DNA of 64,000 nt from Pseudobacillus wudalianchiensis (GTDB lineage: Bacteria > Bacillota > Bacilli > Bacillales > Domibacillaceae): assembly GCF_001685015.1 (NCBI RefSeq), contig NZ_MAYT01000029.1, positions 62,001-126,000 on the forward strand. Direction: 5' to 3'. The notes beneath the pieces are model-generated. The model was not told where the DNA came from. It did no database searches and was given only the letters and a program-made list of their open reading frames with translations. Numbering within the stretch: position 1 is the stretch's first letter; each line of letters starts with the position of its first letter. Shown piece by piece: positions 10,201 to 18,331 of this stretch. Made by a program: the position numbers and the translations under genes.

Positions 10201-10644
10201 GATTATCTAAAATCCGTGGACAGCGGCGAAATGGATTATGTTGGATTCTTCGTGGTCAGTGCTGGATTTGGCGTTCGTGAACAGTCTGTAGAATTAAAGG
10301 AAAAAGGCGAGTTTCTCCAAAGCCATGCTCTTCAAGCAGCCGCTTTAGAGCTGGCAGAAGGATTTGCTGAGCGGATTCACCAAGAAATGCGCGACCAATG
10401 GGGCTTCCCGGATTCAGTCGACTTTACGATGAAAGAACGCTTCGCTGCCAAATATCAAGGTCAGCGTTTCTCATTCGGCTATCCGGCTTGTCCAAATTTG
10501 GATGACCAGACAAAACTCTTTAAACTTCTTCAACCTGAAGAGATCGGCGTCCGCTTAACAGAAGGATGCATGATGGAACCAGAAGCGTCCGTTTCTGCTA
10601 TCGTCTTTGCTCATCCTGATGCCAGATACTTTAACGTCGATTAA
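7195..10644 (+). CDS. metH: Cobalamin-dependent methionine synthase
   Basis: Transfers the methyl group of methyl-THF to homocysteine through methylcobalamin. The protein of about 1149 residues has all four modules: homocysteine domain (1-320, zinc motif GGCCGTTP), pterin-binding domain (about 340-600, FIGERTNVIGSRKF), B12 cap and Rossmann domain (about 640-870, with the DVHDIG base-off histidine near residue 724) and the SAM-dependent reactivation domain (about 890-1149, RFSFGYPACPNL). The ATG at 7195 is chosen because AGAGGG lies 7 bp upstream; the frame extends six codons further. Translation is probably coupled to yitJ. Its B12 requirement fits the salvage operon at 20-31 kb. Confidence 0.97.
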   Translation: MSKQYSIEQELEKRILFLDGAMGTMLQQANLTEEDFGGEEYDGCNEYLNLTAPHVIEKVHRDYLAAGTDIIETNSFGGTPLVLNEYNLGDQAYEINKRAAEIARKCADEFSTPEHPRFVAGAIGPTTKTLSVTGGIDFDTLSQNFELQATALIDGGCDVILMETSQDMLNVKAGILGIERAFEATGKKLPVMISGTIEPMGTTLAGQNIEAFYISIEHINPLSVGLNCATGPEFMTDHIRSLSALSKSFVSCYPNAGLPDENGCYHESPDSLAAKIKGFAEKGWLNIVGGCCGTTPDHIRAMRAAIENIPPRKRPEHPHDHVVSGIEPLHYDDSMRPLFIGERTNVIGSRKFKRLIVEGKYEEAAEIARAQVKGGAHVIDICLANPDRDELEDMEAFMQEVVKKVKVPLVIDSTDEKVIEKALKYSQGKAIINSINLEDGEERFDAVLPLVKKYGAAVVVGTIDETGMAVTRERKLEVAERSYDLLVNKWGLPPEDIIFDPLVFPVGTGDEQYIGSAEETVEGIRLIKEKMPRSLTVLGVSNVSFGLPPVGREVLNAVYLYHCTQAGLDYAIVNTEKLERFASIPKEEITMAEKLLFDTNDETLAVFTDFYRDKKKEKKEEDIPKTVEGRLSYYVVEGTKEGLIPDLEQALTMFDTPLDIINGPLMEGMAEVGRLFNDNQLIVAEVLQSAEVMKAAVAFLEPYMEKKENDNGKGKVVLATVKGDVHDIGKNLVDIILSNNGFKVVDLGIKVTPAELIEAIKRENPDMVGLSGLLVKSAQQMVITAQDMKAANIDLPILVGGAALSRRFTETKISPEYEGPVLYAKDAMDGLAIAGRLQDAEEKTELLNELKEKQEKRKEVEAYRETMKSTTSVAVLERPKKTVRQDVPVLVPRDLQKRIQRDYPVAHLEPYVNMQTLIGHHLGLKGKVEKLLAERDERAVALKETVDGFLQSGRLRTASVYQFFPAQSDGNDVIIYDPADSKTEIERFTFPRQQKEPFLCLADYLKSVDSGEMDYVGFFVVSAGFGVREQSVELKEKGEFLQSHALQAAALELAEGFAERIHQEMRDQWGFPDSVDFTMKERFAAKYQGQRFSFGYPACPNLDDQTKLFKLLQPEEIGVRLTEGCMMEPEASVSAIVFAHPDARYFNVD

Positions 10645-10654
10645 TATAAAAGAC

Positions 10655-10688
10655 AAGACAGCTCTCCGAATGGAAAGCTGTCTTTTTT
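10655..10688 (+). terminator. Terminator of the yitJ-metH operon
   Basis: AAGACAGCT and AGCTGTCTT form a 9 bp stem followed by six T residues, starting 11 bp after the metH stop. Confidence 0.9.
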
Positions 10689-10853
10689 GTAAGCTGCTTT
10701 CTCCACTTTTGCGGCGCTTTCTTTATCACTTAAGCTGCTTTGTTCACCACCTTGCCCGTTGTATCGTCCTTTTTCCCTTTGGCTTATGGCTGCTAATTTA
10801 TTTTGTATAACCAACTTCCTCTAAGCCACATTAAGAGTAAAGGAGATGATCAT

Positions 10854-11030
10854 ATGAAGAAAAAAGAATCGAAGAGCCCATCGCTTGTTCCAGCTAAACC
10901 TGAAATGACTCTTCATACAGACGCAAGCGAATACTTGCCTGGCGAATCTGTTGATGCACATGCAAATCTTGAAGTCGCCAATGAACTGATCGGCCGCAAG
11001 GAAATTGGCCAGCAGCATAATAACTTGTAG
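10854..11030 (+). CDS. Small hydrophilic protein of unknown function (58 aa)
   Basis: A strong site (AAAGGAG, 8 bp before the ATG) supports translation of a 58-residue polar protein. It starts with a lysine-rich segment MKKKESKSPS and ends with NLEVANELIGRKEIGQQHNNL-like helical, acidic sequence. There is no signal peptide, membrane segment or cysteine. The frame can be extended upstream to 10803 but without a ribosome site. I do not recognise the family; a short stress- or sporulation-associated protein is possible but not shown. It is alone between the metH terminator and an inverted repeat at 11080. Confidence 0.55.
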   Translation: MKKKESKSPSLVPAKPEMTLHTDASEYLPGESVDAHANLEVANELIGRKEIGQQHNNL

Positions 11031-11079
11031 CTGCCTACAGACTCGCATTTATTGATCGGGCCACTTCTTTAAAAACACT

Positions 11080-11106
11080 AGTCGTTTATCTATTGGATAA
11101 ACGACT
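11080..11106. repeat. Perfect 11-bp inverted repeat, possible terminator
   Basis: AGTCGTTTATC at 11080-11090 and GATAAACGACT at 11096-11106 enclose a 5-base loop. The plus-strand side lacks a T-run; on the minus strand five T residues come only after four bases. It sits 49 bp after the small gene and may end its transcript weakly. The rest of the 11031-11414 gap holds an AscI-type GGCGCGCC site, AT-rich sequence and the csp promoter and leader. Confidence 0.5.
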
Positions 11107-11270
11107 GGCTTTCATCTCCTTCTTACCATGATTCTGATATCGATTTTTAGGGCGCGCCAACACACTGTTTCACTCTAAACATTCACCAGCTGTCTGACCT
11201 GTGCTTTTTAATATTCAATCATTAAATTAGATGTTCTTTTATATTTATATACACTATATTTTAATTCCGC

Positions 11271-11299
11271 TTGCATATTAAAATTTTTAATGTTATATT
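11271..11299 (+). promoter_or_regulatory. Promoter and long leader of the cold-shock gene
   Basis: TTGCAT at 11271-11276 and TATATT at 11294-11299 with 17 bp spacing. The predicted transcript would have a leader of about 108 nt before the ATG at 11415. Long structured 5' leaders are typical of csp mRNAs, where they control stability and translation with temperature. Confidence 0.65.
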
Positions 11300-11414
11300 T
11301 AAAAAGAATTATTTTTGTTCGGTAAGGATTGATAAGTGATATAACTTTCGTCTGGAAGATTTAGAGCAAGGATAGTACCACAATGTATGCACGGCATACG
11401 AGGAGGAAACACAC

Positions 11415-11615
11415 ATGGAACAAGGTAAAGTAAAATGGTTTAATTCAGAAAAAGGTTTTGGATTCATCGAACGCGAAGGTGGAGACGATGTATTCGTTCA
11501 CTTCTCTGCTATCCAAGGCGAAGGCTATAAATCTTTAGACGAAGGTCAAGCAGTAACTTTTGACATTGAACAAGGTCAGCGCGGATTACAAGCAACTAAC
11601 GTTCAAAAAGCATAA
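11415..11615 (+). CDS. cspC: Cold-shock protein, CspB/CspC/CspD type
   Basis: A 66-residue single OB-fold RNA/ssDNA-binding protein acting as an RNA chaperone. Both nucleic-acid-binding motifs are intact: RNP1 KGFGFIER and RNP2 VFVHFSAI, plus the GKVKWFN start. The MEQG start and FIERE segment resemble Bacillus CspC most, but CspB and CspD differ by few residues, so the symbol is tentative. AGGAGG is 8-9 bp before the ATG. It is monocistronic and followed by a strong terminator. Confidence 0.93.
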   Translation: MEQGKVKWFNSEKGFGFIEREGGDDVFVHFSAIQGEGYKSLDEGQAVTFDIEQGQRGLQATNVQKA

Positions 11616-11635
11616 TTTTAAACCTAACGTATATG

Positions 11636-11666
11636 AACAGACTCTAAAATTAGAGTCTGTTTTTTA
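11636..11666 (+). terminator. Terminator of the csp gene
   Basis: AACAGACTCTA and TAGAGTCTGTT form an 11 bp stem followed by a T-run. Confidence 0.92.
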
Positions 11667-11754
11667 TTTAAGCTCTATTAAAGTTAAAGGTTGTTTTTCA
11701 AGAGTTGATTGCAGGGGAAACCCGTTGCCAAGTACAGAGTCTTACTCGACACAA

Positions 11755-11790
11755 TATAAAAATTCCCTGCCCATAAATGAGCAGGGAATA
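11755..11790 (-). terminator. Terminator of queF
   Basis: On the minus strand ATTCCCTGC and GCAGGGAAT form a stem followed by five T residues (plus-strand AAAAATTCCCTGC), about 75 bp beyond the queF stop. Between it and the csp terminator no gene is seen. Confidence 0.75.
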
Positions 11791-11864
11791 ACGAAACAAG
11801 TAATAGTAAATGGTAGACTCAGTATAGCATAGTATTCCTCTAACCACTAATCATTTTTTTGTTT

Positions 11865-12365
11865 TTAACGATTATCTACCTTTTCCGGATACAAATCATG
11901 ATTCATCAAGCGGTAGTTCGCCATTTCTTCAAACTTTGTTCCCGGACGTCCCCAGTTGCAGTACGGGTCAATGGAAATGCCGCCACGCGGTGTAAATTTG
12001 CCCCATACCTCAATGTAGCGTGGGTTCATTAATTTAATCAAGTCATTCATAATGATGTTGACGCAATCCTCATGGAAGTCGCCATGGTTGCGGAAACTAA
12101 ACAAATACAGCTTTAGTGATTTGCTTTCTACCATTTTAATATCCGGAATGTAACTAATATAAATGGTCGCAAAATCCGGCTGGCCGGTTACAGGACAAAG
12201 ACTTGTAAATTCCGGGCAATTGAATTTTACAAAGTAGTCACGATTTGGGTGCTTGTTATCAAATGACTCTAAAATGGATGGGTCATATTCGAATGTATAT
12301 TTTGTTCCTTGATTGCCTAAAAGTGAAATATCTTTTTTCAATTCTTCTTCGTTTCTTCCTGCCAT
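11865..12365 (-). CDS. queF: NADPH-dependent 7-cyano-7-deazaguanine reductase
   Basis: Reduces preQ0 to preQ1 in queuosine tRNA modification. It is the 166-residue unimodular YkvM-type form. The nucleophile is in [13 protein letters not shown] (thioimide-forming cysteine), with the family [21 protein letters not shown] segment (NADPH-binding side) and the [10 protein letters not shown] motif. AAGGAGG precedes the ATG. In many Bacillus genomes queF follows queCDE under a preQ1 riboswitch; here it stands alone and I see no preQ1 aptamer in the short upstream gap. Confidence 0.97.
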   Translation of the reverse strand: MAGRNEEELKKDISLLGNQGTKYTFEYDPSILESFDNKHPNRDYFVKFNCPEFTSLCPVTGQPDFATIYISYIPDIKMVESKSLKLYLFSFRNHGDFHEDCVNIIMNDLIKLMNPRYIEVWGKFTPRGGISIDPYCNWGRPGTKFEEMANYRLMNHDLYPEKVDNR

Positions 12366-12460
12366 TAGAAGATTCCTCCTTCTTCAAACTATCTTCCATT
12401 ATAAGCGTGCTTGCCGTGATAATCAAAAAAGATTTACAATAAAAGAAAGGGGTGATTATT

Positions 12461-12781
12461 TTGCATACGATTTCGTCGCTTGCAGAGCTGCATACTGCCG
12501 TTGACCAGCATGATGCCGCACTCGCATTTATTTCAGGACCCAACTGCTCTGTGTGCCATGCGATTCAACCGCGTGTAGAGGAATTATTAAAGCAGTTCCC
12601 TGCTGTCTATGCAGTTCATGCCGACATAGCGGAAACCCCGGAAATTTCCGGTCAGTACACTGTTTTTTCCGTGCCAGCTGTGCTATTTTTCATTCATGGA
12701 AAAGAAATATTCCGGCAAGCGCGCTTTATTCTGATAGACGATCTTGAAGAAGACATAAAGCAGGCATTAAACTTAATTTGA
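12461..12781 (+). CDS. Thioredoxin-fold protein with a CSVC motif
   Basis: Predicted cytosolic thioredoxin-like protein of about 106 residues. The active-site dithiol is CSVC (from SGPNCSVCHAIQP), followed by the cis-proline strand FSVPAVLFFIHGKE, so both redox features are present. A GTG at 12452 opens the frame, but AAGGGGTG ends at 12454 and is well spaced for the TTG at 12461, which is therefore preferred. It diverges from queF over 95 bp. It resembles the YtpP/YdbP-type small thioredoxin-like proteins of Bacillus; the partner is unknown. Confidence 0.78.
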   Translation: MHTISSLAELHTAVDQHDAALAFISGPNCSVCHAIQPRVEELLKQFPAVYAVHADIAETPEISGQYTVFSVPAVLFFIHGKEIFRQARFILIDDLEEDIKQALNLI

Positions 12782-12784
12782 AAA

Positions 12785-12817
12785 CGAAAAAAAGATACCA
12801 CTTATTCCGTGGTATCC
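12785..12817 (-). terminator. Terminator of the liv operon
   Basis: Minus-strand GATACCAC and GTGGTATC form an 8 bp stem with a 7-base loop, followed by seven T residues. It lies about 110 bp past the livF stop. Confidence 0.85.
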
Positions 12818-12927
12818 CTAAGAAGTTGCCAAATGGCCGCTTTATTCGTTGCTCGCTTACAATTAGCCTGATGACAGATAGAGTATGCTTTGTTTACCAT
12901 CTCAGGATTCCAGTGCCCTTACTTTAA

Positions 12928-13662
12928 TTAAACAGGAATGGACTGGCTCTTGCCGCCGAGATAAGCATCGCGTACTCGCGGATCTTTCATCAGCGCTTTC
13001 GACTCTCCCTCAATTGCAATTTCACCGCGCTCCATAACACATGCACGGTCGGCTACTTTTAAGGCAGCTTTTACGTTTTGCTCTACTAAAATAATGGTCG
13101 TGCCAAACTCTTCACGCAGCTGATCAAGAATATTCATAATATCCTTTACGATAAGCGGCGCCAGACCTAGTGACGGTTCATCCAACATCATTAGCTTTGG
13201 ATTGGACATTAACCCACGCGCGATCGCGAGCATTTGCTGTTCTCCTCCACTTAATAAACCGCCGGGGCGATCTTCCATCGTTTTCAATTTCGGAAACAAT
13301 TCATAACAACGATCGATATCCTTTTGAAGCGTTCTTTTACTGTGTCTATAGCGGTGATAAGCGCCTAGCATCATGTTGTCTTTTACCGACAAAGCATCAA
13401 AAATCTGCCGGCGTTCCGGTACAAGGCAGATGCCCTTTTTGACAATCGCTTCTACTTTTTGTTTACCGATATCTTCCCCTTCGTACGTAATGCTTCCTTC
13501 GCGCTGCTGATAAATCCCTGCAATAGTGCCAAGCAGCGTACTTTTCCCGGCCCCATTTGATCCGACGATCGCAAAGATTTCCCCTTTATTCAGCTCGAAA
13601 GAAATCCCTTTTAATACGTGGAGGAAACCATGATACGTATGAACATCTTTAACCTGTAACAT
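12928..13662 (-). CDS. livF: Branched-chain amino acid ABC transporter, ATPase LivF
   Basis: One of two ATPases energising uptake of leucine, isoleucine and valine (or related solutes). Walker A VGSNGAGKST, signature LLSGGEQQMLAIARGL and Walker B LMMLDEPSLGLAP are intact in about 244 residues, the short LivF type. The ATG at 13662 overlaps the livG stop (TGATG) and has GAGGAGG upstream, so translation is probably coupled. It is the last gene of livK-H-M-G-F. Solute specificity in this family also covers urea and short amides, so the substrate is inferred. Confidence 0.92.
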   Translation of the reverse strand: MLQVKDVHTYHGFLHVLKGISFELNKGEIFAIVGSNGAGKSTLLGTIAGIYQQREGSITYEGEDIGKQKVEAIVKKGICLVPERRQIFDALSVKDNMMLGAYHRYRHSKRTLQKDIDRCYELFPKLKTMEDRPGGLLSGGEQQMLAIARGLMSNPKLMMLDEPSLGLAPLIVKDIMNILDQLREEFGTTIILVEQNVKAALKVADRACVMERGEIAIEGESKALMKDPRVRDAYLGGKSQSIPV

Positions 13663-14444
13663 CAAATCGCCTCCTCCTCGTCTTCCGTTCCAAGATAAGC
13701 GGCTATTACCTTCTCATTTTCATAGATCTCAGCCGGGGTTCCCTCTGCAATCTTCTTGCCGTAATCAATAACGACAATTCGATCCGAAATGCCCATTACC
13801 GTTTCCATGTCATGTTCAACGAAAAGAAAGGACATGCCTTCCTCCCGTTTTTTCTTAATAATATCAACGAGCTGTCTTGACTCCTGCGGGTTTAGCCCCG
13901 CCATTGGCTCATCAAGAAGAATCAATTGCGGTGAAGAAGCAGAGGCTCTAGCAATTTCAAGCAAACGCTGGTTTCCATAAGGAAGCACTTCTGCCGGCTC
14001 GAAAGCAAGGTCCGCAATGCCGACTTTTTCCAGACAGCTCATCGCAATGTCAAACGCCTGCTGTTCTTCTTTCTTCACTCCCATAAGCCGTAATCCAGCT
14101 TGCAGGAAACCTGTTTTCAAACGGCAGTGTACACCTGTCATAACATTCTCAATGACGCTCATATTTTCGAACACCTGCAAGTTTTGGAAGGTCCGGGTGA
14201 TGCCTGCCTCGGCTATTTGATAAGGCTGTTTGCCTGTTAATTCTTTTCCATCGAAAAATACCTGACCAGACGTGGGGGGTAAAACGCCGGTGATCATATT
14301 AAAAAGCGTTGTTTTCCCAGCACCATTTGGTCCGATGACAGCGACAATTTCGCCTTGATTCAAATGAAAATCAACTTCACTTACCGCCACCACTCCTCCA
14401 AAAGCTTTTGTTAATCCTTTTACCTCAAGCAGCCGTTTACTCAT
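13662..14444 (-). CDS. livG: Branched-chain amino acid ABC transporter, ATPase LivG
   Basis: Second ATPase of the Liv system, 260 residues, with Walker A IGPNGAGKTT, the LivG-type long helical insert (ITRTFQNLQVFENMSVIENVM), signature-region PYGNQRLLEIARA and Walker B LILLDEPMAGLNPQE. The signature is the PYGNQR variant usual in LivG, not LSGGQ. The stop overlaps livF and the ATG touches the end of livM, so the genes are tightly coupled. Confidence 0.93.
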   Translation of the reverse strand: MSKRLLEVKGLTKAFGGVVAVSEVDFHLNQGEIVAVIGPNGAGKTTLFNMITGVLPPTSGQVFFDGKELTGKQPYQIAEAGITRTFQNLQVFENMSVIENVMTGVHCRLKTGFLQAGLRLMGVKKEEQQAFDIAMSCLEKVGIADLAFEPAEVLPYGNQRLLEIARASASSPQLILLDEPMAGLNPQESRQLVDIIKKKREEGMSFLFVEHDMETVMGISDRIVVIDYGKKIAEGTPAEIYENEKVIAAYLGTEDEEEAI

Positions 14445-15496
14445 TATTTACTACCTCCCACTGTTGCATCAGCATTAGGTGGTCCAGTAACAGCCTGCTT
14501 CTTACTTTTACGGCCCACTAGGCGTCCCCACAGCTTTCCAAGTGTCGGCGCAAGCCCTTGCGGCATGTAAATTAAGATTGCAACAAGAAGAACACCAAAG
14601 AAGACAATTTGGAACTCTCCTCCTACATTCGGAAAGAATACAGGAACAATATCTTTTAACAACTCATTTAAAAGGACGTAAACGATCGCACCAATCATGC
14701 CACCCCAGATATTGGCCGATCCGCCGATGACGACCATGATTAGAAAGTTAATCGACTCCATCGCGGTAAATAAATTAGGATTGATAAAAGTGACATAATG
14801 CGCATAAAGACTGCCAGCAACGGAAGCGTATACAGCACTTAATACAAACACCTTTAATTTATATTGTTGGATATTCACTCCAATCGAATTGGCGGCTATA
14901 TCGCTGCCATGAATGGAACGAAGAGCCCGGCCGACACGTGAATCAATGACATTTTTAGAGAATAGAATGCCGATAATGAGCAAGACCCAAATTAAGAAGT
15001 AAAATTTTAAATCGGTATCAAAAGAAAAACCGAACAGGCTGAAAGATGGAATTCCGAAGAAACCATTTAATCCACCCGTAATTTCTTTCAATTCTTTGAA
15101 GAAGGTAAATATAATGATGCCAAATCCGAGTGTAGCAAGAGCGAGGTAGTTCTCTTTTAGCTTCAATGTTGGAATACCAATTAAAACGGCAATAACAATG
15201 GAAAGAATGACACCGACGAGCACTCCGACAATTCCCGGCATTCCATGGGTTCCAGTCATTACGGCTGAAGCGTAGGCTCCTACACCATAAAAAGCCGCAT
15301 GGCCTAGTGATATTTGTCCTGCGTATCCCATAAGCATCGTTAAACCAGTTGTGACGATGGCATAAAGGCCCACTAAGATCAAGACACTTAAGAAAAAGGA
15401 GTTAACAAAAAAAGGAACGATAGCAAGAACGACGATAAATAAGAAAAGGCCGCCATAATGTCTGTTGTATAAATCATTTACTCTTGAATGATTCAT
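14444..15496 (-). CDS. livM: Branched-chain amino acid ABC transporter, permease LivM
   Basis: Integral membrane permease of 350 residues with many hydrophobic helices. The family segment GYAGQISLGHAAFYGVGAYASA lies near residue 55, and the EAA-like RVGRALRSIHGSDIAANSIG loop that contacts the ATPase is present. A charged C-terminal tail ends the protein. The stop and the livG start share bases at 14444. Confidence 0.92.
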   Translation of the reverse strand: MNHSRVNDLYNRHYGGLFLFIVVLAIVPFFVNSFFLSVLILVGLYAIVTTGLTMLMGYAGQISLGHAAFYGVGAYASAVMTGTHGMPGIVGVLVGVILSIVIAVLIGIPTLKLKENYLALATLGFGIIIFTFFKELKEITGGLNGFFGIPSFSLFGFSFDTDLKFYFLIWVLLIIGILFSKNVIDSRVGRALRSIHGSDIAANSIGVNIQQYKLKVFVLSAVYASVAGSLYAHYVTFINPNLFTAMESINFLIMVVIGGSANIWGGMIGAIVYVLLNELLKDIVPVFFPNVGGEFQIVFFGVLLVAILIYMPQGLAPTLGKLWGRLVGRKSKKQAVTGPPNADATVGGSK

Positions 15497-15501
15497 CTAC
15501 T

Positions 15502-16383
15502 CTACACCCGCTTTCCGGTCGCTTTGGCAAACAGTCCGTTCGGCATGAAGAATAGGACGAGGAGAAGCAATGCAAAGCTAATTGCATCTTTATAACCCGA
15601 TGTCCATAAACCTTCTGTAAACGATTCCAATATTCCGATCATAAAAGCACCAATAATAGCCGCTGGAGCATTCGTTAATCCGCCAATGACGGCTGCAACG
15701 AAAGCTTTCATCCCAATCATTAAGCCCATTTCGTATGTCGCTCCCGAAATCGGCGCAATGATAATACCGGCAATGGCCCCAAGCCCTGCACTAACGGCGA
15801 TTGAAATAAATGACATCCACTCAGGTTTGATTCCCATTAATCTCGCAGCAGAACGATTGACTACACAGGCTGTAACAGCTTTTCCGATAAATGTTTTGTT
15901 AAAAAAGTAATGCATCGCAATTAAGCTGACTACTGATATCCCGACTGCCCAAATGCTTTGAGGCAGCAATACCGCATTTAAAACATTAATCGGATTGTTT
16001 TCCGTAAATGGCGGCAAGGATCTTGGTTGTGTTCCCCAAATTAAAATAGCAAGCCCGCGTATGGCAATCGCTACACCGAGCGTGATGATAATGAGGGTCG
16101 GCAGCGATGCATTACGTGCTGGATAAATCGCTGTCCGCTCGAAAATCCCACCGACCAATACAACAATTCCAATACTTAAAATAATGCCTAAACCCATTGG
16201 TATATCCATTGAAACGAATGTAATGGCAAGCATCGCCCCAAGCATCGCAAAATCTCCTTGGGCAAAGTTCAAAACACCTGTAATGTTATAAGTAATAACA
16301 AATCCAATGGCAACTAATGCATAAATACTGCCGATCGTTAAACCGGAAAAAATCAGCTGGATAAATTGACTAGTTAGCTCCAC
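15502..16383 (-). CDS. livH: Branched-chain amino acid ABC transporter, permease LivH
   Basis: Partner permease of LivM, about 293 residues. It contains GFVITYNITGVLNFAQGDFAMLGA near the N-terminus and the VVNRSAARLMGI cytoplasmic loop. Two GTG codons can start it: at 16395 or 16383. AGAGGTGG is positioned for the second (9 bp before), giving MELTSQFIQLIFSGL, so 16383 is used. Six bases separate it from livM. Confidence 0.9.
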   Translation of the reverse strand: MELTSQFIQLIFSGLTIGSIYALVAIGFVITYNITGVLNFAQGDFAMLGAMLAITFVSMDIPMGLGIILSIGIVVLVGGIFERTAIYPARNASLPTLIIITLGVAIAIRGLAILIWGTQPRSLPPFTENNPINVLNAVLLPQSIWAVGISVVSLIAMHYFFNKTFIGKAVTACVVNRSAARLMGIKPEWMSFISIAVSAGLGAIAGIIIAPISGATYEMGLMIGMKAFVAAVIGGLTNAPAAIIGAFMIGILESFTEGLWTSGYKDAISFALLLLVLFFMPNGLFAKATGKRV

Positions 16384-16467
16384 TCTTAATCCCACCTCTT
16401 ATTAGGAAAGCAGGGAATTCGCCTACTCCCTGCTTTCCCTTTGATCACTCATTCAGTTTGCCGATAA

Positions 16468-17664
16468 TTACTCTCCTAATGTCCATTCGCCCTTTTCATC
16501 GATTTTCACCATGACAAGACTGTCAGATTTCAAACCGTTATGGTCCTCTGGAGACATTTTGAACGTACCAGAAATTCCAATAAATCCATCTGTTTGTTCA
16601 AGAGCTTCCCGGATCTTTTCTTTATCTGTGCCTCCTTTTTCAATGGCTTCCGCTAAAATATGAATCGCATCATAGGCATGCCCGCCAAATGTACTTGCTG
16701 CATTGCTGTACTTGCTTTCATAAGCTTCTTTAAAAGCAGTAAGCTTTTCTTTTTGTGGATCGTTATTATCCAGTTCATTTAGCACAAGTAGTTTACCTGC
16801 TGGGAAAACAACTCCATTTGCTGCCTTGCCTGCTAATTCAACAAATTGCTTTGTTCCAATTCCATGACTCTCGATTACAGGAACGTCCATACCAATTTCA
16901 CGAATGTTCTTTGTTACAACCGCTGACTCTTGTGCCGTCCCCCAAACGATAATCGCTTCAGGCTTTGCCTTTTTCACTCGAGTTAAAGTAGATTTCGCAT
17001 CGTTTACAGTCGCTTCGAATTCTTCTTCAATAACTGCTTTCACGCCATGATCACCCGCAAGTTTAGCAAATTCCTCATGACCACTCGTACCATAAGAGTT
17101 AGCTACATTCAGCCAAGCCACTTTTTTAAGACCTTGTTTTTCTAAATATTCAAGCAATTTCGGGATGACTACGTCGTCTCCTTGAGCTGTTTTAAATGTC
17201 CACTTACGCGGCGATTTGTCATCTGGATTATTAACTTGTTTACTGGCTGCTAGTGAAACATATGGAATGCCTGCCTTTTCAATAAGCGGAATCATAGCAA
17301 GACTGTTACCACTAATTGTACCACCGATAATAGCTGTTACTTTTTCCTGCTCAATCAGCTTTTTTGTAGCGAGAACAGCTTCATTTTGATCTGACTTTGA
17401 ATCAATAGAAATAAGTTTAATTTTCTTGCCGCCGATACCGCCCTTTTCATTTAGCTCATCGACGATCATTTTTATTGTTTCCTCTTCCCCTTTACCAAGT
17501 GGTGAAGCACTTCCAGAAGCGTCAATTACACTGCCAATTTTAATTTCTCCCCCAGAGTCTTTCCCGCTGTCGCTGCCTGATGCAGAATCAGCATCTCCGC
17601 CGCCGCATGCAGCGAGCAACAACATCATCATTACTGTTAAAAGTGCTAGAATCCTTTTCTTCAT
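16468..17664 (-). CDS. livK: Branched-chain amino acid-binding lipoprotein LivK/LivJ
   Basis: Solute receptor of the Liv transporter anchored outside the membrane by lipid. MKKR and a hydrophobic stretch lead to the lipobox LLAAC, with the lipidated cysteine at about residue 20, followed by a Gly/Ser/Asp-rich linker. The rest is a periplasmic-binding type I fold (IKIGSVIDASGSASPLG; AIIGGTISGN; FGGHAYDA). The frame can start at a TTG at 17682, but GGGAGAGAAGG lies just before the ATG at 17664. It is the first gene of the operon. Confidence 0.92.
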   Translation of the reverse strand: MKKRILALLTVMMMLLLAACGGGDADSASGSDSGKDSGGEIKIGSVIDASGSASPLGKGEEETIKMIVDELNEKGGIGGKKIKLISIDSKSDQNEAVLATKKLIEQEKVTAIIGGTISGNSLAMIPLIEKAGIPYVSLAASKQVNNPDDKSPRKWTFKTAQGDDVVIPKLLEYLEKQGLKKVAWLNVANSYGTSGHEEFAKLAGDHGVKAVIEEEFEATVNDAKSTLTRVKKAKPEAIIVWGTAQESAVVTKNIREIGMDVPVIESHGIGTKQFVELAGKAANGVVFPAGKLLVLNELDNNDPQKEKLTAFKEAYESKYSNAASTFGGHAYDAIHILAEAIEKGGTDKEKIREALEQTDGFIGISGTFKMSPEDHNGLKSDSLVMVKIDEKGEWTLGE

Positions 17665-18331
17665 TTCCTTCTCTCCCTTCAAACTTACAGCACTCCTTCT
17701 AGGTCTAAGGTAGTTAAATTGCGATTGTAAAGCATAGGAAGGAAAGCCGTTCTTTCTTTATAAAGTAAAGCTGATTTAATCCATGTAATATCATAAGTTA
17801 AATCAGCTTTCTTTTTCTGTTATACTTTTTAATATCAATTCTAAAGAGGGAAATTAGTAGTATTTTTATTGAAAACCCTTCCATATATCCCTTTAAACGT
17901 AATAATATATTAAAAAATGGACGATGACAAGACAATTTTCACGAAAATATCAAATTTTCAGACTTGTATTTTTATAACATTTAAACAGTATATCGTTGTC
18001 TATTTTGTTATATGACAGAACGAGTTTTCCCCCTTGTCCTTTCATCTCTTCCAGCTACTTTATAAACCAATAGCAATGAACTAAAAAAATGAATACATCC
18101 CATCTTTCTAATCTCTTTGGCCCATAAATTCGGTGATGATGAATCTATTCACTCTCTTGCTTTTTTATTTTATTGCCATGCTGCTCTGTTCAATTCAATA
18201 AAAAAGACTTAATTTGCGACAAAAAACTCAATTAAATAGGCAGGGGTTACGGTATAATTTACTACATAGATAGGTCTGCCATTTTGCAGAAACCATGTAA
18301 ATAAGTAAAATACAAAGAAGGGGTTGATTAG
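17665..18331. other. Long AT-rich intergenic region with an inverted repeat
   Basis: This 667 bp gap between the divergent livK and carbonic anhydrase genes has no credible gene. A 13 bp inverted repeat (AAAGCTGATTTAA at 17767-17779 and TTAAATCAGCTTT at 17798-17810) is followed on the plus strand by a T-rich run and could be an orphan terminator or part of the livK leader. Two AATTTTCA motifs lie at 17934 and 17953. A TATAAT at 18253 is a candidate -10 for the carbonic anhydrase gene, without a good -35. Confidence 0.5.
17934..17967. promoter_or_regulatory. Two tandem CodY-box-like motifs
   Basis: AATTTTC begins at 17934 and again at 17953; each matches the left half of the CodY consensus (AATTTTCWGAAAATT) fully but the right half with three or four mismatches. 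CodY controls branched-chain amino acid uptake in Bacillus, which makes the place sensible, but the motifs lie about 270 bp from livK and could be chance in AT-rich DNA. Confidence 0.25.

Noticed and set aside
11031-11414. Possible riboswitch or T-box before the csp gene
   Set aside because: No T-box, anti-terminator or known aptamer core is visible; a long cold-shock leader accounts for the gap.
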